The notes beneath the pieces were generated by a model that saw nothing but the letters and a program-made list of their open reading frames with translations, was not told where the DNA came from and did no database searches. Shown here piece by piece: positions 50,201 through 62,200 of a stretch of 64,000 nucleotides of DNA. The DNA lies in contig OV121092.1 of assembly GCA_921293015.1 (NCBI GenBank), positions 11,786,001 through 11,850,000 on the forward strand, read 5' to 3'. The number at the start of each line of letters is the position of its first letter. Position 1 is the first letter of the stretch. The DNA comes from Phorcus lineatus. Taxonomy: Eukaryota; Mollusca; Gastropoda; Trochida; Trochidae. The translations under genes were made by a program, and so were the position numbers.

Positions 50201-53200
50201 TGCAAAGTAAATATCACAATTAGACCATGGCACATCCAGGTTTATTATTCCATTCGAATAATCAGAACAAAATACTCCAAAATTTGTTAACATCTTTATT
50301 TCTAAGAAAGCAGATTACAACTATCATGCAAAAATCTGTGGCTGAATTTTTTTTTTCTCTTATTCATTGAAAGTGATTAGCAATTGCAGACATAAAATGT
50401 ATTATATCTTAATTCTTATGAATAGTCATAATAGAAGTTGCTGTTAATATGAAGGTTAGAATACGCAGATACTGACCCTCCGTACTTGGCGTACCAGGCT
50501 CGATCATAACACAGAGAACACATCCGATCCACCAGGTACTCAAACAGGGGCAGCTGACATGCCTGTAATATAACATTGAAGAGACCATTGTCTAAATACA
50601 AAGTCACCAATGTGTTGTGATCTGTACGACTTATGAATATAAAGCCCTTATGATCCTAACGCTTAACTCAATCAATTCTGTAACATTTCCATTTCTGATG
50701 GTTGATAGCTTAGGGGTGAAAAAGACAAGCTATTCCAATAAAAATGTCAAGGAGCTAATTTGCTTTAAATGCTAGAACCAAAGATATCTAAAGATGAGAC
50801 AGTCTCCTACCCAGTGTATACAAACAACAAAATAGTCCAACAAACAAATCTTTCAGGCAAGTCTCAGAATGGCTATGCCTGATTCGTTTAAGCGGCGTAT
50901 ATCCAGGACATGGAACCCGTGTACACCGGGTCAGTAACTGGCTCAAGTTGAATCAAGTATGTTTGCGTAAACACAGGAAGCAGTCATCATACCTCAGACT
51001 AGTTTCAAAATACGTTTCATCTATATGATATAAATATTTTTCAAACATTTTGAAATGAGACTTTAAATGTCACTATCAAGTTATGGATGGTTGTTAATAA
51101 TTATACATATTGCCAATTAAATCATTTTGAGTTGTTATTTTAAAAAAATAATGATGACTATAAAATAGTTGTGGAATAGTCGCAACGAAAATATTTATAT
51201 TTGAGATTATATGCCGGGTTCGCCTGTCATTCATTTCAAACCGGCGAATCTGGTGTGCTCCAGAGGCATATGCCGGTTGCCAATAAAGTGACTCGCCGCT
51301 TTCCTCATTTCCGGCGACATACTCCAGATAGTTCGCCAAGTTACCAATCAGGCATAGCCTAATTCAATATCAAAACTACATGAACATGAAAGTGCTAAAG
51401 CACAAATGAAAAAAATCTGTCAAAGAGAACGCCAGCATCTAAACAAATTTCTTAATGAACGTACGCGTTCCTTGCCGCCCAGTATAGTGGTGGCAGTCTC
51501 CAAGATGAGCACTAGCGCGAGGTTTCCTGGTTTACACAACTCCTTCTCCTCGTGGCCCATGATGACGGCGAGTGCGTCGATCAGGATCTGTGTATCCATC
51601 CCTTGTAGCTTGTTCTGTTTGTCACCAACCGGGAAGGGACCACACTGCTGGGAGATAGCGATCATCGTGTAGTGCCGCACCATTGACGCCATGAAAGGAA
51701 GAGCAGTCTGACGAAGCTCCTTGATTGCAGCGGCAACTGTAATAGATTTCAGAATTTCGAAATATATTTACTAACTTTCCTCTCTTCTTGAGGAAAATGT
51801 AATACGGTCTGTGTATGTGAATATGATGGGAAAGGAAAGCCCATCTGACCCTGACACAATGTTAGGCAATATCAGACAGTTCTTATGTAAGAGAAAGAAA
51901 TGAGCTCCAAACAACAACTCACCAAACATTCCAGTGAGGGCCTGCTCGTGCACCTTCCTGGAGTGGGAGTCCGGGTTCTTATACAGAGGACCTGCTGTTG
52001 TCACTATCTCCTTCTCCATGAAACTTAAGGCAAATTTCAGGGCTTAATCATATTCATCATTTATTTATTAGATTCAAAGTTTAGAGATTGAATTATATTC
52101 AGAAATTATTTGGCAACTATTGCAACTTTAAATAAATGACACTCAAAATAAACATGGCATTTGGTATACTCGATTAAGTAACCTCTAAATTTTCATTTTC
52201 AACTGCTCCTACCTGGAGTGAGTAAACAGGTGTGAGAGAGTCTGTTTGCCCTACCTGGAGTGAGTAAACAGGTGTGCGAGAGTCTGTTTGTCCTACCTGG
52301 AGTGAGTAAACAGGTGTGTGAGAGTCTGTATGCCCTTACTGGAGTGAGTAAACAGGTGTGTGAGAGTCTGTTTGTCCTACCTGGAGTGAGTAAACAGGTG
52401 TGTGAGAGTCTGTTTGTCCTACCTGGAGTGAGTAAACAGGTGTGTGAGAGTCTGTTTGTCCTACCTGGAGTGAGTAAACAGGTGTGTGAAAGTCTGTATG
52501 CCCTTACTGGAGTGAGTAAACAGGTGTGTGAGAGTCTGTTTGTCCTACCTGGAGTGAGTAAACAGGTGTGTGAGAGTCTGTTTGTCCTACCTGGAGTGAG
52601 TAAACAGGTGTGTGAGAGTCTGTTTGTCCTACCTGGAGTGAGTAAACAGGTGTGTGAAAGTCTGTTTGTCCTACCTGGAGTGAGTAAACAGGTGTGTGAA
52701 AGTCTGTTTGTCCTACCTGGAGTGAGTAAACAGGTGTGTGAGAGTCTGTTTGTCCTACCTGGAGTGAGTAAACAGGTGTGTGAAAGTCTGTTTGTCCTAC
52801 CTGGAGTGAGTGAACAGGTGTGTGAGAGTCTGTTTGTCCTACCTGGAGTGAGTAAACAGGTGTGTGAGAGTCTGTTTGTCGTCCTCCAAATTCATAACAG
52901 ACACAAGAAAGCATTTGATGAGGTCCCAGGCCTGCCTTCGACTAAACGCGTCAGTAGAGCTGCTCTTCAGGGCCGTCAGCGCAGTGTCGATAGCCTGAGG
53001 GCACATTTACATTGTGATATCACAAATTGTGGAACATATATTTCTCTAGAATGAACATATTTCAATCTACCAACATGTTGATAAGGTATTCAGGATTTTA
53101 AAATTCTATTGAGAGTATTCAATTTCTTTACAGATTCTTGTGGTAAGTATTATGTAAACTTAATCTGATCAAGACAAGAAGAAAGATTTATCAACATTAT

Positions 53201-56200
53201 GATCAACAGACAAAATGTTAATGCCTCCGTATCTTACACAAGCAACCAGAATTGGAATTTTCATATTTTAGTTCAAACACATATTTTTTTATAAAAAGAG
53301 CAAAATATGAAAGTACTTCATGTGCATACTACTAGAGAAAGGATTTTGAAGACGTGAAGTCAACAGTGAAACAAAGAAGCACTGTTACCTTCTCGACAGG
53401 CAGCATGATGGGCACTTTTGTGTCCTGGAAGTGGATGGTGATGCACGGACCGACCGTCTCCTTGTCGTTGTACTGCAGCTGGAGATTGTCATGGAAATGA
53501 TTTATCATTTTATCAAAATTTCATGCAATACAGTGAACTGGGGATTTACTCTTTTACACTGAATCTATTTGGCCTTTTGAGGCACAGCATGATAATTTTA
53601 TCTTGTTCATTCATATATAGCTATGCCATGTAAGCTTTTGTGTAATTTACAATTTATTCCTTTATTCATTTAGAGACATATAAATGTTTTCCTTGGCTAT
53701 ACTTTAATACCTCAGAGATGTGGTCTGGGAGGGAGAAGTACCCATATGCAAAGGCTCACACATCTATCATTATCTTCGCTACTCATTATACTTATCTGAG
53801 GATAAATCATCTTACCCTCTGGGGCTCTCTAAGCATCTTCCTGTTTCCTCCTCCGAACTTGCCGAGCACTCTGAACGCGACGTGTGCGATGTTGTCCTGG
53901 GGGTTCCGCAGGGTTCTCCACAGAGCCTGTGTAGAAACCATCATCATGACAAACCATTACTTTTAACAATACCATTTAACACAAAAACTTATAAATGTAA
54001 AGGGAATTTCACATTCATAATAGCCACTTACCAAAGACAGGTTGTCAATTTATTTGAAGTCAAGGAAGTCATGACACATAGAATTGCACATTATCTATTT
54101 ACATAATCTGTTATTCACATTTCATTATAAAAACTTTTGATTTCTTAGCCACAATATTGATTTCCTTAAATTTTCTTTCTAAAAAATCTGCCACAGACAG
54201 CTCTTGCCAAACTATGACAGCTCAAAACCTTTTCACCCAAGGAAACCATTAACAACTACGTTTTGAATCTAATTTCTGGCTTGTGGGGGTGAGAGGGTTA
54301 ACAATGATAAGCAGGGGATTATGAGTGATTATTCCGTCTGGTACCATACCATAACAAAGTTACCATCCTACATGGGATATATATACTTTCTATCTGTAAC
54401 CAGTCACCAGACATATGATAAACCATAGTTATATAACATTGATTTACAATCATCGCACTGGACCATGAGCAATGGTTCCAAATATCACTTGCTTCCAGTG
54501 CCCTTTATTTTCTTAACCCTCTGAATGCTGAGATAGGTGAAAGTGTAATGTGGCTAGCAGTAATGTAAGTGAAGAAGGAGATTTAAAATACGGGTGCCTG
54601 TATAAACGTTCATCTGTTGCTAGTCGACAACCTTTGGACAGTTTATTCTCATAGTTTCTAATGTGCTGCCCATGTTCAAGGTCACCCACCTGCATGAGTT
54701 CAGCGCGGACTGGCTGGATATGGTCATACAGGAAGTCAGGCTGCAGATTGTCCACACACAACTCCAGAGTTCTCAAGCCCTGGTAGGCACAGAAGGAATT
54801 AAATGAGTGTCAATTTCATAAAAGGTGATATGAGTAATAACATCCTGGTAAAGAGTTGAAAATGAGGGAGAAGGGACAACAAACTTTGGTGCCAAAAAAA
54901 TATATTTATGTAGACTCAAATCTATATGAACGCTGTTCAAAAGGGTATGGGCAGGTTAAGATTTGTTTCATGACCTTGATCAAAAGACATTTGATTTACA
55001 GAATCAAATGACATCAGTTTTGTATTCTAGAAGTTGACAATACAGAAATGACAAACATCTATAGATAATCAACTGATTTTTTGTGTACAACAATTATATT
55101 TGCAATAACTCTTCACAACTTTCTAGTACGCATAAACTTTAGTGAAAATTGATGATCATCCATAAAGTTCAGGCATTTCCAAGTGATTCACATGTTCCTT
55201 AATAAACCATTAGTGTTGAAGAAATTGAGGCAAGTGCTCTATAACTCCTCCATCCCAGTAAAACTTACACAATGGAATAGGTTATGAATTTGACACCAAA
55301 CATAACCACCTTCTGTCCATTTTCTTGGAAACAAAATCATCAAAACAACCATCACATGAGATGAGCATACCTGACTGACGAGGGTCTGTGAGCCGTTGAG
55401 CGCGGACACGAGGGGGTCCATGAGCATGGGGAGGTAGGGCAGGAGGGAGCTGAGTCTCACTGGCACCGTCAGACACAGCTCCACGAACAGATCCTTCATG
55501 TGCTGCCGGTGTAGACCGCTCTGGAGACCGTTCAGACCTGGAATCGGAGAGATGGATTTCCTTGTTACAAACTTCATTAATGTGATGAAATGGATCCTTT
55601 GGTCATAGCCAAAACTTCTACATTTTCCGTCTATGAAGCTGTTTTTGTAAACAATGACAGAAAGATATGTTGTGAACAACATACATACAACATTTATAAA
55701 TAGACATAAAAACCAGTTACCTTGCAGGAGGTTGGGCAGCAAGGGAAGGAACTCTTGGTAGAGCAGATCGTGACTGCCACCACCGATCGATCTGAAGAGC
55801 GCTCTCAGTAACAGGAAGTAGTTGTACGGTTCCTTCGCACTCATTGCCAGTTCCATAGACTGGTTGACAATGGTGTGGAGGTGTGGCTGGAATGAGAAAT
55901 ATGGGTTGAGTTATAAAAGTATAAGAGCAACGGATAACAAGTTGTTCTTAGTTTACAATTAAATCACCTAAAATCACAGAAACACTAGATTATTTGTAGT
56001 GACAATACTAGCAGTACTGAAAACTGTCAGCAGAAACCAAAACTAAATTCACCTGGCCAAAGAGTCATAATAACAATTCAGAAGTGTCACCTATATCTAC
56101 CTGGACAACTGTTATTGGAGGTTCACTGCCGCAGAGCTAAAACTACAAGTGATGAGTAGTGCAATTGTTGAGCTAAATTCAGACAATATTCCAACTATCT

Positions 56201-59200
56201 AATATTTGGCTGCCAAGATCTATATTTTCTAATCTCTCTTAGCGCTTAAACAGTCATAAGTCAATGTCAATGTATGGTAGTTTTGACTATCTGAGCACTA
56301 AGAGCTTAGAAAATATAGGTCCTGGTGAATAAATATTCATTATCAATTATAAGAAAGTGAACAATACCTTCAACATCTGTTCATTTTCTGCAGCAAAGAG
56401 TGACACAGATCCGAACACCAGCTTGAAGAGCTTCAGGTACAGGTTAGATCGCTCCATGTTTGCTGTAAACAACAGTGTAGGTCATAAGGATCTCAAAATT
56501 ATAATAACTTAATTGTGTATTATCAATCACATATAGCTATTATAAAAGCTTAATCTTATGTAAGTACAACAGTTGAGTAAAAAAAACCAAGCATGTCAAA
56601 ATCAAGGGGAGCCATTTTTCTGATAACAAATGAAAGATGTCATGGGTAACCTTAGATATTATGGTCATTTACTGCGGTAATTGTCAGTGTAACAATATGG
56701 AACTTATCTTGATGGGTTCAAAGAAATGTTATGTAACATAGTTTCAAGAATTCATAAATAAGGTTTTGTTGAAACGCCTCATTTAAATGTAAGGTGAAAT
56801 CATGAGTTTGCATTACTTACACCCCATCTCGTCAAGTCTTGCCAGCAGATATTCCACAAGGATGGTCGCAAAAGTTGCAGATGTTTGGAGGTTGGCAAGG
56901 AAAGAATTGGCAACAATCTGAAAATTTATCAAACATCAGGTGACTACAGCTCAATCATCTCAATATTGAGCAAGTAAATGTTGACACTTAACTTTTAAAT
57001 GACCATATATGGAATAATATCTTCTTATCAAAGAATAAAATCAGGGATTGTCACTGGCTGAAAAAAGTCTGATTAGTTTATTCCAAGATCACAGCTTAAG
57101 ACAGGAATATACAAGGACTCCATAACTAGGAGATGGCTTTGACAGTGAGGCAATCTTTAACCTTAAAGCAATATTATTTCAAACCCCTAAATTCACTGCT
57201 ATGTAATATCAGTTTGTCAATCTTCTTCAAATGAGCTTGCATGCAGTCTTTAGCCTCTGAGCAATATCCTCTTTTATCAACTGACAGAGAGTGAGATACT
57301 CTATGCTATCAGTGAAATTAACCCTCTTTCTAGCTTCAGTGGCGATAAATTTCAAAAAGGTCAATTTCAATATAAAACACACATAAAGCCATATCATAAA
57401 AAGACTACAAGTCCTTCCTGACACATACCATGTTTATCACATCTCATGAAGTGGAAAAGTTAATATTTAAGTTGTGGCTACTTTTCTAGCTCACTTTATG
57501 ACATAAACATGGCTTTTGTAAAGGAAAGACAGATACGCTTTATATTACCTGTACTAAACTACTTATTCAAATGAGCTTATAAATACTAACCTGTAGTGCG
57601 TAGTTGTTGTGAATCCTTTCAACCATATACTGAAAATACAACATTTAATGCATACTGATAAACCTAAAGAGTTGATGTAGCAACTTAACAAAGAAAAAGA
57701 CTAAATATTTGAAAAACGTTTTCTAAAGATACATACATATTTCTATAAGAACAATATCAAGCTCAACTGCTAAAAAGATGGGTGGATTTCGCCTCAACAA
57801 TAGATGCAAATCTTAGCAATAAATGTTTTTTTAAATATCAAATCTTTTTGGATGCACCCACTAGTACCCATTCAGAGCTGGATGGGCTGGGACATAAAGT
57901 TTTCTCACAGTATACTGTACATCTATCAACCCTTGAGGCATTGTTCAATAAATTTTCCACCTACAATTGCTGATGAACTTCAGCGTCTTGTAATTCTGGT
58001 TACAAATCAAGGAAATTCTTGGACAGGCTGGTAATCTTTTCAAACCACATGGAATTATTTCAGTGAAACCTAATACTTATTTTGTTCGCTGGCTTGGTGT
58101 AAAGGCTAGTTGCATGAAATATAGCTGGATGTTGAAATCAATGTTTATATGTCATTGTTGAATCAAAATGTGTCTACTTGATTTGAACTCACCTCAATGA
58201 CGGAAGAAAATATTTCTTTGAATGTAATTGGACTCATCATAGTAAACTGAAATAAAGATAAGTAAGTAAGTACCCTTTTCATACAACATATGTTTATGAC
58301 ACAATGTCCCAATATAACACTATCTTATCATGATCATGAATAATCATTTTTATTTATACACTTTCCAACAAGCTCCATGCCAAGGCAGCAATTTAAATGC
58401 CATGTTAAAAATGAAAACGTCATGGTATTGACAAGATGGTCAAATCATAATGAAAAAAAAGGTTTTTGCCTGAATATCCCTGGACATTCCTAAAACAATT
58501 ACTAATCACCAGTTAAAATCCAACAAGGAGTGAGTATTAACAAGTGATAAATCTTACGACTCCAGCAAAGTGTTCCAAAACTTCCTTCTCCTCCTTCGTA
58601 CGCACAGTCTGGACACTGAGAAGATGAGAAACAAGGTTCAAGTAAAAATACTTTTTGTAGGAGATAAGATATTATAAATCTCCTTGAATGTTAATTACCC
58701 TGTGGTGAGGCACGTCACTATAGACTACCTAGGACCCTTTGTTCTGACTCTCATCCCCGACTATCATGCAGGGTTTCCCCTATTGGAATTCCTGGGGTCG
58801 ATTTAGTTTTTTTGAAGATTATACTAGTAATAGTGAAAGACGAGTGAGAGCTCTGTTGACAAGGCCTTAGCTAAGCTAAGATTTTCTTTAGCAATTAATA
58901 CAAAGCCATGCAATGGCCTTTTAATTGAATTGTTACATAGCCACGAAAAACAAAATCTTACACTGCGGGTCTGATAATGGCCTGTCCAGTGGAGGTCACG
59001 TTGACAGTGTAGATGTCAAGCGCCTCCAGTGCATACTTGACGAGACGGACGTACACCAGCGTCTCCTTCGACTGGAACTGTTTGTTCTGGAGTAGGCTCG
59101 CATCCGCTGCAGAAAGGGATATATTGTTCATTATTTCAAGAATGTAAAAATTCTGTCTCCAAAAATGTTTTACATTTGTTTTGTTTATTATATTTGAATT

Positions 59201-62200
59201 TTTTCACGTCTTTGTTGATATACAATGTAAGATATACCCAACTGTGTGGAAAATGTAAACAAACTTTCTACTCCTTTTAGACTTGACAGTGAGAAATGTC
59301 TTTATTAATAAAGAAATGTTGACTTTTATTGCAACTAATTGTCAGAAAAGATTGTACATTGTAGCCGAAAAAACACCATCAAGTCATTCAGTATTCAACT
59401 GCAAGAAAGGACCCCCAAGTAGCAATTAATATTCTAGCTACTTATACTAGAAATAATCTTAAACATCAAAATGATGCATATCCAATCATCCCCAATCTCC
59501 TTGCAAGAAAGGACCCCCACTTATATGTGATATTCATATTCTAGCTACATATCCTCAAAATGATCTTCAATATCAAAGTGAATCATCTTCTACCATTTCC
59601 AATCTCCTCGCAAGAAAGGAAACTCATTTATATATAATACTCATATTCTAGCTACATATCCTCAAAATGATCTTCAACATCAAAATAATGCATATCCTTC
59701 CATTCCCAATCCCTTGCAAGTAGGGCACCCATTCATTAATTTATATTCTTGCTACATGAATTTAACCATCAAAATGATTTCAAATCCTACCATTCCCGAT
59801 GGCCTTGCAAGAAAGAACTCCCCACGTGATGGTCTTCACCCCACAGACCAGGGTCTTCACCAGGCTGCGACAGTCGGCTACGGAATACACGTTGTACTGG
59901 CTTGGAGTAACTCCAAATCGGTTCTGCGTCTGTCAAACAAGCAGTAGGAAATATGCTAAATCTTTCAATTAGGGAAAACCTATTTGCAACTTTAACTATG
60001 ATTCACTCAAAGAGTTTCTGTCCTAATGTCCTTCCTTTCATTATATGTGAAGTGTGTGAATGAGCGAGAGAGTGGGCTGTTCTGGGGTTTTTTGCATCCA
60101 TAAAAACAACTCAGAAATATCTTTACTTCTTACAGCATTTAGGCTTGTGCTACCCTGGGCATGATTCCCGATTTCTGAAATAAAAATTCAATTACAAAAA
60201 AATAAATTAAGAAACATTAGATCTGAGTGACTAAGAGAAGATATTTAGCTTTACAAATTCTGTTTTAAGTAAATAATAAATAATAATAATAAAATAAATA
60301 ACCACCTTATGACATGAATAGTTTCTATATCACAAGAAATTATAACAAGACTAAATGACTGCAAGAAATGACGCACATAGTATTCTTTGCTTCCACAAAT
60401 CAGCTGTATCTGCCCCAATGACAAGTTTGGGAGTCATTTAAGCCTGCTTTTGTCACGACTTTGTTCCAAACACTACGAAACATATACAGACCTTATTTGA
60501 TTCTTCCTTCTCTTTGGTAGACTCTGCGAGACTAGCTGCAAACGTCTTGTTCTCTTCCTTGGGAGTTTCAGGCGGCGCCGGCTTCACTTCTATAGTTGCC
60601 TTGGTGTCACTCGGCTTTACGTCTGCAGACAGCCCGGAACTTGATGAAGGTGTTGTGCTCTGTTGTTGCTTGCTGGTAAAGAGACAAAGATATTGTCACC
60701 AATTCTACCAAATGCAAATTTCTTAATTTTCCATATTTTCATCATATCTAACTGGTATGAGTGATAAAACGATTATCCCAGAACTATTTACCTCAAAGGT
60801 AACTCATATTAATTATACTTCAGGAAAAACTCAATCTTGCTTTCTAGGCCTCTACACAAATGCCCTTTTGGCATATATATTGTTGTACTACTCTTATTTA
60901 GCCAATACACTTAGCCCGCCATGTTGTTTGTCAACCAATCGCACAAAGTTCCCTTGGGTAAAGAGCATCATAACTCTATGGACTGTGGATGCAAAAAAAT
61001 TCAAACAATCCTTATTTTAAAACTTACTCATGGTATTGACTCCATAAAATTGCATGTAAAAATCAAGATGGAGGGACATTGTTTTTCATTAAAATGAAAT
61101 GGACTTGAACCACATGTGTCACAGAGCGTGGCATCTCCCCACAAACACTCACCACTTCTGCAGGATCAATGGAAGCTGGATGACAGCGATGGTCTTGAAC
61201 TTGAGAACAAACACCTCCAGCATCCGCATCAAGAGTTCTCTCCCCTTGAATCAGTATAAGCTCAAATGAATGTTTGATTAAAAAATATTTTATTCAATGA
61301 AGAAAGGGAGTTGAAACAAGCTATCGATTATGCGTATTTATTGCAAATAAACTCTCAATAAAAAGAGGGGGCGAGATATATCAATTTCTATCAACATCAA
61401 CCCCCAGTTCCAACATTGAAATTTTCTAATAATAAAAAAACCACTCCTTTACAAATGAATGGCAGGAATTAGGAAAATGTATCACCATATGGGTCATTAC
61501 AAAACTCACCTTGTCCATGGCAATGTTAAGATTTTCTAACCACAGTTGATGTAAGTCATTACGACAATGACTTTTTTACAGCCATAAAATATTTCCTTAA
61601 CAAACTTACATTGCCATTTTCTTGCTCACTCTTCTGCCTGATGCACTCGACGAGGTTGAGGAGGAGTTTACAGGACATTGTCTGGATGCTGCTGGGGAGA
61701 GACTCGTCGTGCACGTTCTTCGAGAACAGGTTCACCGCCAGAGACAGGTCGTTGAGGGGAAGTGCTGACCTTACGTGGTGGACTAGATCAGCCAGCGTGC
61801 TGTATGCTAGTGGTCTGATCATAGAAAGTGAGTGAGTTATTGTTTTACGCTGCTTGGGCAATATTTCAGCCATTAGCTGCGATATCATAGAAAGAAGGGA
61901 GAAACTTAGTCATGAGAACTTCCTTTCTTATCTCACTATTACCAAAATCAAAATATTTTAGACATTTAAAAATACTTAGGTATAGGCTAGATAGGATAAG
62001 ATTAGAAGGATGTGCACCAGAAACCAAACACATGTGATCAGTACAACAATAATAAGAAAATCTGACGTATCCAGGTACATTAGTAGCTTCTTCTCTTCGT
62101 GTTCGTCCTCACAAAGCTAGACCTTCTAGAAGAATATGATCTCCAAACACAATCTTATCAAATGTAATCTCCTCAGTTAAGGTAAGTATTAAAAATTTAG

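Noticed and set aside
52207-52884. CRISPR-like array
   Set aside because: Units are contiguous with no variable spacers, and the unit is clearly derived from the adjacent exon of an animal gene.
52504-52914. 136-codon minus-strand repetitive frame (TDSHTPVYSLQVGQ)
   Set aside because: It is out of frame with TRRAP and arises only from the 42-bp periodicity.
52260-53054. 264-codon plus-strand open frame with a 14-residue repeat (VSKQVCESLFVLPG)
   Set aside because: It is the minisatellite read on the other strand. Any 42-bp repeat free of stops in one frame gives such a frame. Its end overlaps a conserved TRRAP exon.
61511-61575. Possible extra TRRAP exon reading HQLWLENLNIAMDK before a GTGAGT donor
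   Set aside because: No acceptor gives a length divisible by three between two phase-0 exons, and human TRRAP has nothing at this position. Probably chance.
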